Of a stretch of 60,179 nt of DNA, positions 43,001-52,579 are shown piece after piece. Under the pieces are notes generated by a model, which ran no database searches, was not told the origin of the DNA, and saw only the letters and a list, made by a program, of their open reading frames with translations. The stretch covers positions 1 through 60,179 of IMG/VR virus record IMGVR_UViG_3300031857_000191. One strand, written 5' to 3'. A program made the position numbers and the translations under genes. Every line of letters begins with the position of its first letter. The first letter of the stretch is position 1. This DNA is from a virus.

Positions 43001-43934
43001 GAGTAGTAGATATACTAATAGATGGAGTAATACTAGGTGTGTTACTTATACTAATAGATGGAGTAGCACTAATAGAAATACTAGGAGTAGCAGTTATTGA
43101 AGGTGTGTTACTGATAGAAATACTAGGAGTAGCACTTGGTGTTTTACTAACACTAAATGATGGTGTTAAACTAATAGTAGGAGTTATACTAATAGTAGGT
43201 GTAATAGATGGAGTAATACTTATTGTAGGTGTTACACTTGGTGAAGGCATTTCAGCTATGCTCATATCTATTTCTTCACGAATAGATCCAAAATCCACTA
43301 TTTTTGGTCCAATAGATACTAAATTTGATATTACACGAGTATATTGTAGAGGATCATTTAAATAAATAGATAAACCTGGTATTGTTCTTTCAGCGTTTTG
43401 GATTGATCTTAAATTAGTATCTTTAACTCCAGATTCAATTCTAACGTTGTTATCATATATGTCATTTAATGGTCCTACTAGTTTCCATATAATCTCAACT
43501 ACATTGTAAGAAATAATAGCAACACTATTATTGATTATTCCATCATATGTTGCTCTACTTATCTCAACTATATAAGGAGATACTGATGCTTTTAATTGAG
43601 CAAAGTATCTAGTAAAATATTTTAAAGCGTAATTAGATTCTGTTGGTGGAATATATTCTCCTGTAATTAAAGGAGTATTTAATAAATCACCAAACCTTTG
43701 AGTAAAACCTCCTGATATGACATTATTTTTCAATAAAAAGTCACTACTCATAGGTGTGTCAGATGTCACACGGGTTAGAAGTATTGATGTGGAAGTATGA
43801 TTTTCTCCTGTCCAATAATTATTATTTTTATCTTTATGATAAAAACCAGAATAAGATTCATTAGATGCGGCGGTAACAAAGTTTCCACCTTGATCGTATC
43901 CTCTCTCTATAATATATGATTCTGGTATGAACAT
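40080..43934 (-). CDS. Mucin-like Thr/Ser/Pro-repeat tail protein
   Basis: 1,284 residues. Residues 1-225 form a globular start that probably attaches to the virion. Two long low-complexity blocks (about 230-515 and 615-1075) repeat TPSITPSISISNTPSI with small variations; Thr, Ser, Pro and Ile make up nearly everything. A short domain (about 515-615) separates them, and a Cys-rich domain (VCYTYELSADD, YIDCGGTF) plus a final beta-rich part end the protein. The gene's stop side faces the replication genes; its ATG overlaps the stop of the baseplate gene by one base. Likely a rigid, possibly O-glycosylated fibre (inference). Confidence 0.75.
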   Translation of the reverse strand: MFIPESYIIERGYDQGGNFVTAASNESYSGFYHKDKNNNYWTGENHTSTSILLTRVTSDTPMSSDFLLKNNVISGGFTQRFGDLLNTPLITGEYIPPTESNYALKYFTRYFAQLKASVSPYIVEISRATYDGIINNSVAIISYNVVEIIWKLVGPLNDIYDNNVRIESGVKDTNLRSIQNAERTIPGLSIYLNDPLQYTRVISNLVSIGPKIVDFGSIREEIDMSIAEMPSPSVTPTISITPSITPTISITPTISLTPSFSVSKTPSATPSISISNTPSITATPSISISATPSISISNTPSITPSISISTTPSITPSISISVTPSITATPSETPSISVTPTVTSTPTMSNTPSITPSISISNTPSITPTNSTTPSISVSRTPSLTPTTTATPSISISNTPSITPTNSTTPSISISNTPSITATPSETPTPSVTSTVTPSITPSNTVTPSITPSITPSNTVTPSITPSETPSLTPSITPTNTVTPSITATTTPSITPSGTPSITVSATPSVTVTPSTSNPLDGEYYYISDNSYNTCYNPTIQILVYDADQPLEIGEFLYQVPNGTDKWTIAEIQTLVGSSLDAFYLTGPGIASGNYLIVSGSHGTGDAIVVGSGVCVSMTPSVTATPSITATPSITPSLTSTPSTTPSISISVTPSITPSISFTPTVTVTPSNTATPSATPSISISTTPSVTASTSFSATPSITPSTSISSTPSITPSTSISNTPSITPSNTVTPSNTVTPSITATPSITPSTSISSTPSITPSTSISNTPSITPSNTVTPSNTVTPSNTATPSVTPSISISSTPSITPSTSISNTPSITPSITATPSNTVTPSNTATPSITPSNTVTPSNTVTPSNTATPSVTPSISISRTPSITPTNTATPSITATPSITPSISISNTPSITPTNTSTPSTTPSISISRTPSITPTNTATPSITATPSNTATPSVTPTNTATPSVTPSISISRTPSITPTNTATPSITATPSNTATPSVTPSNTVTPSITPTRTASVTPSITPSNTPTPSITPTRTASVTPSITPTSTSTPSVTPSVTPSITPSITPTTTPPIVCYTYELSADDGTSNRNAYDFSYIDCGGTFREGSVVNGYQRYVCAREGTVFFTSPYITLTQGSTCSQDPSPTPSFTPTPTRTPSVTPSVTPSVTPDPTPCPSSSPAASTVTIQIATNISLDVEIYLSSITVNGVGVTNVTGVDPNVPGNGATVDTNQIGTYDIVVVYSSTISGQNISLVDSDYNVYCNNTLTGFNSMTFSNVVINGSVNPVLTAGDGTCI
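40440..43250 (-). repeat. Codon-level repeat tract inside the mucin-like gene
   Basis: Degenerate repeats encoding TPSITPS-type units, in two blocks separated by a non-repetitive part at about 42080-42390. Repeat copies differ at synonymous and some coding positions, so the tract is not freshly expanded. The same repeats open long plus-strand frames that are artefacts. Confidence 0.85.
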
Positions 43935-46900
43935 TATTGTGGTTTTTCAAATCTAATAACTCTGAAATTAGCTGTGCTAGTACCAACACCACCACTTAAT
44001 AGTGGTCCCCCATAAATACTTAATCCAGGTATATAATTATTAGATGCGTTTGCTTGTAAAAGATTATAAAATGTTAAAAATAATTGATCAAAAGAATTAG
44101 CTGGAAATAAATAGTATGTTGATAAGTCTGTACCATCATTTGCTATTTGATAATCATCCATTGATGTATTGACATGCAAAATAGCAGTATTTATTTTACT
44201 ATTATCAATATGATCTATTTTTGATATTTGATTAGATGAACTTCCTATAGTTGTAGATGCTGTAAATGTTTTTATGTTTATAAAACTTTCAACTTGTCCA
44301 AAATATGTTTTACTATAAGCATCTTTAAGTCTAGTGATATCATTATCTCCTCTGTTAACAGCATCTATATTTCCATTAGAATCTTGTCCTAATAATAATC
44401 TACTAACAGTTTGATATAAGGATGAAGAACTACCACCTCCAGAAGGTGTTATAAAAGTATTATAATCAGCAGGAAAGTTTGGAGCAGTTCCTCCATATCT
44501 AGAAAGTGCTACAGCATGCCAGTTTCTTAAATAATATTCTATAGATGCTGTATCATAAAGAAAATCTAATATTTGTCTAATATAATTACCTTTTTCAGTA
44601 GCACTTGCTCCAGAATTTAAAAAATTATTTATACCTAAACTAAATTGTTTATATAAATCAAAATCAAACTCTGGTTTTTTATTTCCTGTTCTTCCAGAAT
44701 TATATTTAGAAATAATATAAGTATATTGATTAACCATATAGTCAGCTATAGCACATAATAGATATCCATTTTTTGCTTGGTCAACCCTAGCAGCTGATAT
44801 TATTGATTTTAGTCTTGTTTTATCAACAATATATTTGTCTGTTATCTTATCATTATCTAATAAACAAATTTGAGTTCTTACAGTTGTAGTCCAATCATTA
44901 TTTTGTAAATTATGATTAATACCTGTTATAATAAATCCTAAATTTTTGTTATAATAATCTCTAGGCAATATTGATTTATCAATAGTGAAAATTTGTCCTA
45001 TAACTAAACCACCTATACCATCAAGAGTAATTTCTAATTCAAAAGGAATTAAAGCTTTAAAATCAACATCACTTCCATTTAATTGATAATGCATTGTTTT
45101 TAATAAACTACCAGCATTTATTACTTCATTTTCTTGAGGTACTGATGTTACCATCCATCCACTTCCTCCTGTTGGTTTTCCTAATACATTTACATTTAAA
45201 TAACTAGATAAAGATTCTAAGTTTTTAAATATATTATAATAATAAACATCACTTCCGCTAATAATTGTAGTTCCTAAAGTGAGGGTAGCTGGTGCTGTAG
45301 GATCGTCAAATGTAGGAGACATAATTCTATCAGTCAATCCTCTATTAAAGTATGTTTGAGTAGATGAATATATATCACCTAAGTTTCCAGTATCAGAGCC
45401 AGCGGTACCAGCACCAATAGCTATCATAGTTGATTGCTCAGCAAATATACGAGAGTTTATTTTAACATCTCTACAAATACTTTTTAAACCAATTAAATCA
45501 AATTTAAATTTACTATTTTTACTTGAATTTTCAAGGTATTTAGCATCAATAATTTGGACAAAATTTCTATCAGTATATAATTTAAAGTCATTTATACCAC
45601 CTAAAGCTAAAGAAACAGCGTCTAAAACTTCTTGTAATAATTGAATAATATCAACTCCATCTGGTCCTCCATATAAACTTCTATATAACTGAATAATTTT
45701 ACTCATTGATACAAATATATTTCCTACTAAACCAACACTTGTTGTACCTGGGGCTAAAAATTCAAATTTACTTATTGAAGCAGGAGTAGCTGTAGCTCCT
45801 AATGTTAAACTAGTGGTATCTAATTGTGAGTACACAACTGGAGAAAACCCAGTTGTTTTGTCTGTTATGAATGTAGCTTGAGAATTTTGAATTAAACATG
45901 TTGTAGGATCAATACTCACAGAATCAATACTAGCTAAACATGGAGTGTTATATGGTATTGCTATAGATACAGCTGGTTTATTGTTTTTTTTATTTTTATA
46001 TATAAAAAATTCATTAATGATAGCTATAAAAGCATTCATACTAATGTATTCTATACCAGTACCTTGAGTTTTACCATCACTTAATTTTATAATAACTTGT
46101 GTATCTAAATCTATACCAGTACCTCCAGTAGTATCTACTATGTAATTATCCCATGGACCTTTAATATAAGCGGATACATTTTTGGTTAATCTGGTTTTAA
46201 TGTCTGCATATATAGCATCCGCTTGGTCACGTAATATTTTTTGGTCATCAGTTGTTGAACCAGATATATATAATTCTCCTTGTATATTTCCACCACCAAA
46301 TGAATAAGATTTTACCCATTCACTTTCATTAATTTTTCCAATAATATTTAAAAATATTTTTTCAAAATTGCTAAGTACTGGTTTTGGAGGAACTGAGGAT
46401 GATAATGATGGTGGAGTGTAGCTAGATCCTAAAATAATATTTGGGTTACCACTAGCTTTTAAAGTTTCAATTATTTCTCCTCTTGATATTAATGTAGTAC
46501 TACATTGAAAACCTCCATTAGGCATTAATTGCCAAGAAAAGTTTTTAACATATCCTAATAAAGCATCATAATTACCATTAGTTTTGTCAATATCACTATC
46601 AATTTTAGTGTGTATTTTATCATCATTGAACCTAGCATCAAATACATCTATTGTTGGAATTTTAAATGTTGTTACTTCCTTAATGTTAGGATAGTCATTT
46701 AAATTAGTTGGAACATCATGATCAATATATTGAGACCAACCCCATTCTAAAAGAACAGTATATCCTGTTCTCATAAATAAAATTTCCAATTCTTCAAGTT
46801 GGTGTTTATCCCAAGCCATAAATTGTATAGTGGCTTCTCTTAAAGAACCATAAGCGCTTTTATTAGTGATAGTTACTCCTGTGATACCAGGCATTGGTCT

Positions 46901-47296
46901 TAAACCAAATGATCTACTTACACCTAGTCCTTGCTTAACATCAAATTTTTCACTAGCGTTATTAAAATCTATATTACTACCATAGATACTATCAGAATTA
47001 CCTACTCCTGATCGTAAAGAAAATCCACTTGATCCACTATATAATGTACCTCCTTCTAAAATATATTTTTTAGCTAATTGATCACCTGTATATTTTCCAT
47101 CATTAACTAATTTTCCTGTTTTAGCATCATAAACTTTAGAGTTATAATTAACAAATGATGCCATTCTAACCCATGAATTTTTACCAGTAGTATATCTTAA
47201 AAAGTCAGATCCTCTAACTTCTGATGATATTAATTTTTCACGAGCTTTTAATTGAGCTGCTATTTTAGGTTTGAGAGTACTTTTAAATATAGACAT
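43934..47296 (-). CDS. Large baseplate-like structural protein
   Basis: 1,120 residues. YGSLREATIQFMAWDKHQLE and TGYTVLLEWGWSQYI near residue 160-200 and, later, FELEITLDGIGGLVIGQIFT followed by GFIITGINHNLQNNDWTTTV resemble baseplate hub or spike-associated proteins of T4-type marine phages. No lysozyme motif is seen. It is next to the gp53-like wedge gene and the mucin-like gene, so a baseplate role is the best reading. Specific subunit cannot be named. Confidence 0.6.
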   Translation of the reverse strand: MSIFKSTLKPKIAAQLKAREKLISSEVRGSDFLRYTTGKNSWVRMASFVNYNSKVYDAKTGKLVNDGKYTGDQLAKKYILEGGTLYSGSSGFSLRSGVGNSDSIYGSNIDFNNASEKFDVKQGLGVSRSFGLRPMPGITGVTITNKSAYGSLREATIQFMAWDKHQLEELEILFMRTGYTVLLEWGWSQYIDHDVPTNLNDYPNIKEVTTFKIPTIDVFDARFNDDKIHTKIDSDIDKTNGNYDALLGYVKNFSWQLMPNGGFQCSTTLISRGEIIETLKASGNPNIILGSSYTPPSLSSSVPPKPVLSNFEKIFLNIIGKINESEWVKSYSFGGGNIQGELYISGSTTDDQKILRDQADAIYADIKTRLTKNVSAYIKGPWDNYIVDTTGGTGIDLDTQVIIKLSDGKTQGTGIEYISMNAFIAIINEFFIYKNKKNNKPAVSIAIPYNTPCLASIDSVSIDPTTCLIQNSQATFITDKTTGFSPVVYSQLDTTSLTLGATATPASISKFEFLAPGTTSVGLVGNIFVSMSKIIQLYRSLYGGPDGVDIIQLLQEVLDAVSLALGGINDFKLYTDRNFVQIIDAKYLENSSKNSKFKFDLIGLKSICRDVKINSRIFAEQSTMIAIGAGTAGSDTGNLGDIYSSTQTYFNRGLTDRIMSPTFDDPTAPATLTLGTTIISGSDVYYYNIFKNLESLSSYLNVNVLGKPTGGSGWMVTSVPQENEVINAGSLLKTMHYQLNGSDVDFKALIPFELEITLDGIGGLVIGQIFTIDKSILPRDYYNKNLGFIITGINHNLQNNDWTTTVRTQICLLDNDKITDKYIVDKTRLKSIISAARVDQAKNGYLLCAIADYMVNQYTYIISKYNSGRTGNKKPEFDFDLYKQFSLGINNFLNSGASATEKGNYIRQILDFLYDTASIEYYLRNWHAVALSRYGGTAPNFPADYNTFITPSGGGSSSSLYQTVSRLLLGQDSNGNIDAVNRGDNDITRLKDAYSKTYFGQVESFINIKTFTASTTIGSSSNQISKIDHIDNSKINTAILHVNTSMDDYQIANDGTDLSTYYLFPANSFDQLFLTFYNLLQANASNNYIPGLSIYGGPLLSGGVGTSTANFRVIRFEKPQ

Positions 47297-47304
47297 AACA
47301 CTTT

Positions 47305-47622
47305 TTAACTATTTAATTGTTCAAAATCACTTAATATCTGAGTTATATTACCTGGTATTCTAAGTTGAAAACCAAGTGTTGGATATAAAGAATCATTTGG
47401 TAGATCTGGGTTAGCTATTTGTATAATCCACCATAATGATGAATCACTATAGAATTGAAATGCTAAATTATCTAATCTATCTCCACGTATTGTACTTAAA
47501 AATACATCAGCATCAGATAATGGTATATCTGGGTAACGTGTGGATGAACGGTATCTAATAACCTTTGGGTATTGAACCGTTGGTTTAGTTTGAATTATTG
47601 GAATATTATCATAGCGATCCAT
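47305..47622 (-). CDS. Baseplate wedge protein, gp53/LysM-like
   Basis: 105 residues. The C-terminal part (GDRLDNLAFQFYSDSSLWWI, IQIANPDLPNDSLYPTLGFQLRIP) is the LysM-like fold of T4 gp53-type baseplate proteins. The N-terminus has a short arm with PYPKVIRYRSSTRYPDIP-type residues. It likely binds the wedge complex. It is nine bases above the large baseplate gene. Confidence 0.7.
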   Translation of the reverse strand: MDRYDNIPIIQTKPTVQYPKVIRYRSSTRYPDIPLSDADVFLSTIRGDRLDNLAFQFYSDSSLWWIIQIANPDLPNDSLYPTLGFQLRIPGNITQILSDFEQLNS

Positions 47623-47626
47623 GATA

Positions 47627-47634
47627 ATAAATAT
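47627..47634 (-). promoter_or_regulatory. ATATTTAT motif upstream of a gene start
   Basis: Five bases above the ATG of the gp53-like gene. Confidence 0.3.
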
Positions 47635-47651
47635 GACCTTTATTAAGAATT

Positions 47652-49541
47652 TTAATCTAAGTACTTGTTAGATGCTGGAGTTAATAACTTTTTTGTATCT
47701 GGATCATATTTTTCTCCAGCTTGAGTAGGATATGCTTTTTTATCAAGTGTAACAAATGGTGCATTTGCAAATTTATCCTTTTGTACTTTTCTAGGTAAGA
47801 ATGTATGAATTGGTTTAAATGATAAATTAACAGTAATATGTTTAGGTACTTCATATTGTGTTTTATCAATAGGATTATTTTTATCTAATGATATTTCCCA
47901 ATTTGATTCTAACATTCCTGATAATTTAATATCAGTGAATATACCTGGTTGTCTATAAATGTAGTCACCAACTGTTAAGTAACCTATATTTCCTCTCATT
48001 TTATTAGATGCAGTATAGTCAGGAGCGAATGAAGACATTAAATAGTTTAATTTACTATAAATAGGTTTCATTTCTTCAGGTGAATGAGCATATAGTGTGA
48101 ATCCAACAGATATATCTCTTGTGAATCCATCATATACATAAAAATCTTCACCTCTACCCATGTAACGATATGAGTTCCATCTAGCATTCATTCCATCACT
48201 AAATTCATTTAAATATGCTCTAAATGCTAAAACATCTGTATTAATAGTATTATTTGCTATAGGAGTATCATTATTTAAAAATTCTATTCTAAATTTAATA
48301 ATATCACGACCAAAATATCCATCTACTTCTTTATCGCCTTTATTTAATAATTCTTTTGGTAGATTTGGATCATTATTTGGTTTTAATGAATTATCATAAA
48401 ATGTAGAACTATTAGTTACATTAATGACATTTATAGAATCAACTTTAGACTTGAATTTAATATTGTTAGGACCATACTTACTAGTTGAAGTACCTATTCT
48501 TGATTGAATATTTTTATTTCTGTATGATGAATGATTAAAAATATCAAAATCATTATCTGCTATATTATTATTTAACTCATCAATTGCTTTTTGTCTAGCA
48601 TCTGCTTCAAGTTCTATTTCTGATGCTTTTCTATTTAAGCGATCAATTGTATTTCTATCTACATCACTTGTGTCAACTGTTTCTCCTGTAGATGGATCTA
48701 TTTCATTAGAAATATTACTACTAATAAAATTAGAAAGACCTCTATTAATAATAGCTTCATTTCTTAATCCTGATATTAGATTTTGTTGATCAGGTATGTA
48801 ACCAGAACTAGTTTTAGTTTTATAATCATCAAAATAATTTAATATACCGTTATATGATAAAGTAGATAAAGTTGGTTTATTAGTATGTAGTGTAGTGGTA
48901 GTAATAAATGTTTTACCAATACCATAAACTGAAGAAGCACCACCATTATATGAGTTTAATCCAATAACATTTGTATCACTAGCATCTATACTTTTTATTT
49001 TATCAAGGTAACCAACTAATCTATTTTTATTATTGTTATTATTGTCTATAGTTATGTTTTCATAATTATAACCTTTAATATTAGTTAAACTATCACCTTC
49101 TAAAAATCCAACACCACCAACTGGAAGAATACCATGACGAATAATATGACCTCCAAATGCGTTTAGAGGTACTTGAGCTAAAGTGTTTATACCTAAATTA
49201 TATAACTGAGTGTTGTTGTTACTTAGAGCTCTAAAATCTTCTGGTTGTTCTAATCTTGGGTTTGATTTTTGTAATCCAACTTGCTTAGCTATCCATACAA
49301 GACCTTTAGGTGATTTTAAAAAATTACCTACACGAGCTGTGTCTCTAAGTGATGCTAACCCAGCATTTACAACACCTCCTCTTACAAGACCATCATCAAA
49401 TGAAGTGAACTTAAGTCTTGGTTGTTCTGGTTTTTGAGTATAAGTAACATTATTAGGACTAGAAAAAGATCCATTACTATTAACAGAGTTATAGTATGGG
49501 GCTAAATTAGACCATGCACTATTTAAGTTTGAAAAGGGCAT
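47652..49541 (-). CDS. Tail or baseplate structural protein
   Basis: 629 residues. The C-terminal third is the informative part: YVYDGFTRDISVGFTLYAHS, PIYSKLNYLMSSFAPDY, IGYLTVGDYIYRQPGIFTDI and PKHITVNLSFKPIH resemble a beta-rich tail tube or baseplate domain. The first half is Asn/Ser-rich with a coiled stretch (about 280-320). Its ATG overlaps the stop of the next gene by one base. Role beyond tail structure unknown. Confidence 0.55.
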   Translation of the reverse strand: MPFSNLNSAWSNLAPYYNSVNSNGSFSSPNNVTYTQKPEQPRLKFTSFDDGLVRGGVVNAGLASLRDTARVGNFLKSPKGLVWIAKQVGLQKSNPRLEQPEDFRALSNNNTQLYNLGINTLAQVPLNAFGGHIIRHGILPVGGVGFLEGDSLTNIKGYNYENITIDNNNNNKNRLVGYLDKIKSIDASDTNVIGLNSYNGGASSVYGIGKTFITTTTLHTNKPTLSTLSYNGILNYFDDYKTKTSSGYIPDQQNLISGLRNEAIINRGLSNFISSNISNEIDPSTGETVDTSDVDRNTIDRLNRKASEIELEADARQKAIDELNNNIADNDFDIFNHSSYRNKNIQSRIGTSTSKYGPNNIKFKSKVDSINVINVTNSSTFYDNSLKPNNDPNLPKELLNKGDKEVDGYFGRDIIKFRIEFLNNDTPIANNTINTDVLAFRAYLNEFSDGMNARWNSYRYMGRGEDFYVYDGFTRDISVGFTLYAHSPEEMKPIYSKLNYLMSSFAPDYTASNKMRGNIGYLTVGDYIYRQPGIFTDIKLSGMLESNWEISLDKNNPIDKTQYEVPKHITVNLSFKPIHTFLPRKVQKDKFANAPFVTLDKKAYPTQAGEKYDPDTKKLLTPASNKYLD

Positions 49542-50104
49542 TAGTATCTTCCTTCTTTAGGTCCTTTATTTTTATAGACATTACCTATTGGTAATCCGTT
49601 TCCGTCTAATTGAGACGCAGGTACAAATACTGTAAATCTTCCTTTACCATATTTTCTACCAGTTAATAAATCTTGAGATGATATTATTTTATTATTTTGG
49701 GCTCTTGCTTGAATATCTGAAGTAGACATTTGACTTACACTTTCAAAAGATGGTTGGGTTTTACCTTGTAAACCTAACCCACTAAGAGGTAATCTTTTTT
49801 CAAGTACAAATCCAGTACCTGTAGCTGAATTAAAAGTAGGACCAGAGTTAGTTGTACCTGAAATTCTAGTATATTCTTTAGGGGTAATACCACCTAAATC
49901 TAAACCAGAAGGTGCCACTTTAACTCTATTTGGAGCTTGACCATATGTTCTTCCAAGAGTCATATCTTGAGAAGAAACTATTTTATTATTTTTAGATAAG
50001 GCTTGAATATTTGATGAAGTACGTTGCCCTTCATTTTCAAAATTAGGTCCTGGTTGCCCTTTTAAACCTAATAAGCCTGTTTTTAATTTATCAAATAATG
50101 CCAT
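49541..50104 (-). CDS. Tail-module protein with internal duplication
   Basis: 187 residues. Two copies of a roughly 50-residue block are visible: LGLKGQPGPNFENEG..NKIVSSQDMTLGRTYG and LGLQGKTQPSFESVS..NKIISSQDLLTGRKYG. Low hydrophobicity and no signal. It lies between the tape measure and a tail protein gene. The repeated unit could line a symmetrical structure (inference). Confidence 0.55.
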   Translation of the reverse strand: MALFDKLKTGLLGLKGQPGPNFENEGQRTSSNIQALSKNNKIVSSQDMTLGRTYGQAPNRVKVAPSGLDLGGITPKEYTRISGTTNSGPTFNSATGTGFVLEKRLPLSGLGLQGKTQPSFESVSQMSTSDIQARAQNNKIISSQDLLTGRKYGKGRFTVFVPASQLDGNGLPIGNVYKNKGPKEGRY

Positions 50105-50120
50105 GATGTTATTGTTTTAT

Positions 50121-50128
50121 ATAAATAT
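50121..50128 (-). promoter_or_regulatory. ATATTTAT motif upstream of a gene start
   Basis: 17 bases above the ATG at 50104; the sequence continues ATAAAACAAT. Confidence 0.4.
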
Positions 50129-50129
50129 G

Positions 50130-52553
50130 TTAAGCAAATGAGTTATTAGCACCGTTTTGGCTAGAATATGTATTCCATTTACCAATGGTTTCATTAGTAA
50201 CATTTAATTCAATAGGTCTAATAGCCATTTGTTCTAATGCTTCTTGTGTTCGTTTTTGAGCTTCATCTCTAGCAGCTTTATTAGCTTCTTCTTTTTCTCT
50301 AGTGGCTTGCATTTCAGTTACTAAACTACTAACACCTCCAAGTAATCCACCAATAATAGCCCCAGCAGCTGTTCCAAGACCTGGTATGACAGAGCCCATA
50401 GCAGCTCCAGTTAAAGCACCAGAAGCAGCTCCTCCTACTGTGCTTACAGCTGTTTTGCCAGCTCCTGTATCCATATTTGAAGCAATAGCTGAAGTAGCTA
50501 ATCCAACACCCATACCAGCTAAACTTAATCCTAAACCACCACCAAATCCACCACCACCAGTTCCTGCTTTGTATTGTTTAAAAGCAGCAGCACGCTGAGC
50601 AGGAGTCATTCCTTTTCCAGCTACAGATGTTTGGAATTGATTCCAATTCATCATTCCGCCTCCTCCAAACGCACCTCCTCCCATTCCTCCAGCTAACATA
50701 GGTCTAGTCACCATTGGATTAGCATCAGTACCACGTTGGAATAGTAATCCTTTTAAACCACCAGCCATTAATCTAGTAGCACCTATCAATAATGGAGCTC
50801 CTAAAATAGCAGCTCCTAAAGCATTACCTAATCCTCCACCTGTCATTTTGCTAAAAGCACCAAGTATACCTTCAACTCCTTTTAAACCTTTTTCTATATA
50901 CTTGTATATAGTAGCCATTGGACCAGAAGCTATTTTTGATAAAATAGATGATATTTTTTCAAATGTATATTTTTGTAATTCAGCTAATGATTTTGCTTCA
51001 AGATCTTTCTTAACACTTTCTTCAATTGTTATACCTCTTTCTTTAGCTAATTTAAGTTGTTCAGTTGCTGTTTTTGAAGCATCTGCTCCTAATTTATTTT
51101 CAAACTCACGTTTACGAAGCATATCACCCATTTCTGAGGCTGACATTCCAAATGCTTCAGCGTATGCTTGTCTTTGAAGAACATTCATTCTTTCAAACTT
51201 ATGAATGTTGCCTACTTCCTCAGCTATAGCCGTGGTTAATTTAGCTGTATCACCACTTAAAGCAGCTGATCTGGCTTTTTCTAGGTTAATAGCTTTACCA
51301 GTTAATAATTCAGCTTTAAGTTCAGCTTCAATTGATTGTTCAAAATTAAGTAATGACTCACCAATTTTATCTACTTGTTCTAATGTTAATCCTAATCTAT
51401 CAGCTTGCATTACAGCTTTAGTTAGTTCACCAACATTACCTTTAAATTTAGTTAATATTTCACCACTAACTGAACTTACTTTTTGCAATATTTTTTGTTG
51501 ACTTAATGTACCACCAAATTGTGATTTTTGATTTACAGTTGTTTTAATAACTGTATTTAAAATATCATCATTTGTTTGTCCTATTTCTCTGGCTAGTACA
51601 GCTAAATGAGCATTTTGTTCTTCACTTATACCGTAGTAATGAGATAATTTTTCAGCTGTGATTGCTTCTTTATTAGTGAATGCAATTGATGTACCTAATG
51701 CTTCATTTAATTTATATCTACCTTCTAGTATTCTAGCTTCAGTAACAAAAGCATTTCTTTGTTCAGCAGCATATTGATAAGCACTCTCATATAAAGCTTG
51801 AGATTGCTCTTTACTTATATTTAATTGTTTACCTTGCTCAACTATTCTTTTATTAACACCACCATATAAATCAAAAAATTTCTTAATTAAACCTATTTGG
51901 GCTGTAAATAAAACTACAGGATCAGTTAATTTTTTACCAATCTGACTAAATGTAGTAGTTAAACCTGAGCCAAATGCTGCCCATTTATTACCTGTGTTAG
52001 CAGCTGTTTCATAAACATTTTCTAGTATTTTTTCAGTGTCAACTAATTTTCCTAATAATGGAATTTGAGATATACCTTCAAATATCTTACCTGTTAAACC
52101 AGCTGTTTTTTCAATTTGTTTAGCTCTAGTTAACTGAGCAGTTAATGTAGCTACTTGTTGTTTAGATGCTTCTAGAGCATCATTTCTCCATTGAGCTTCT
52201 TCTTTAGTTAAAGTACCAATTTCTTGCTCTAATAATTCAAATGTAGCAGCAGCTTTATTTTGCTCTTTTAATGCTTTAGCGATCTGAGTTTGAATAGTAT
52301 TTGATCTTAAAGCACCACGATTTAATGACTCTTGATTTTCTGCAATTGTGAAAACATCTTTAGCAGATGCTTTAAGTGTTTTGGCTAGATCTTTATAGTA
52401 ATCATTAGCAGTTTGTTCAACTTCCTTACCAATCTTCTGCTGTAATTTAAACTGCTCAGCTAAATTATTAGCAATTGAGTTAAGAGTATTATTAGTTATC
52501 TTTAACTCATCATTTAATTTATCTTGTAATTGTACTTCTTCTGGGGTAGCCAT
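50130..52553 (-). CDS. Tape measure protein
   Basis: 807 residues. A long helical, coiled-coil N-terminal region (about 1-500) is followed by hydrophobic Gly/Ala-rich segments (about 570-730, for example GAAMGSVIPGLGTAAGAIIG) typical of tape measure proteins that enter the host membrane. The position just after the tail chaperone pair matches the standard order. Its length sets tail length; at about 1.5 Å per residue, 807 residues predicts a tail near 120 nm (rule of thumb). Confidence 0.8.
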   Translation of the reverse strand: MATPEEVQLQDKLNDELKITNNTLNSIANNLAEQFKLQQKIGKEVEQTANDYYKDLAKTLKASAKDVFTIAENQESLNRGALRSNTIQTQIAKALKEQNKAAATFELLEQEIGTLTKEEAQWRNDALEASKQQVATLTAQLTRAKQIEKTAGLTGKIFEGISQIPLLGKLVDTEKILENVYETAANTGNKWAAFGSGLTTTFSQIGKKLTDPVVLFTAQIGLIKKFFDLYGGVNKRIVEQGKQLNISKEQSQALYESAYQYAAEQRNAFVTEARILEGRYKLNEALGTSIAFTNKEAITAEKLSHYYGISEEQNAHLAVLAREIGQTNDDILNTVIKTTVNQKSQFGGTLSQQKILQKVSSVSGEILTKFKGNVGELTKAVMQADRLGLTLEQVDKIGESLLNFEQSIEAELKAELLTGKAINLEKARSAALSGDTAKLTTAIAEEVGNIHKFERMNVLQRQAYAEAFGMSASEMGDMLRKREFENKLGADASKTATEQLKLAKERGITIEESVKKDLEAKSLAELQKYTFEKISSILSKIASGPMATIYKYIEKGLKGVEGILGAFSKMTGGGLGNALGAAILGAPLLIGATRLMAGGLKGLLFQRGTDANPMVTRPMLAGGMGGGAFGGGGMMNWNQFQTSVAGKGMTPAQRAAAFKQYKAGTGGGGFGGGLGLSLAGMGVGLATSAIASNMDTGAGKTAVSTVGGAASGALTGAAMGSVIPGLGTAAGAIIGGLLGGVSSLVTEMQATREKEEANKAARDEAQKRTQEALEQMAIRPIELNVTNETIGKWNTYSSQNGANNSFA

Positions 52554-52579
52554 TTGTATACTTGCAGTTTATATCACGT

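Noticed and set aside
40440-43250. CRISPR-like tandem repeats
   Set aside because: Repeats keep a reading frame of 3-base periodicity, vary continuously and have no uniform spacers or cas genes.
40831-43365. Long plus-strand open frames opposite the mucin-like gene (for example 40831-42132 and 42541-43365)
   Set aside because: They mirror the Thr/Ser/Pro codon repeats as Val/Gly/Leu repeats, have no upstream signals and run against every other gene.
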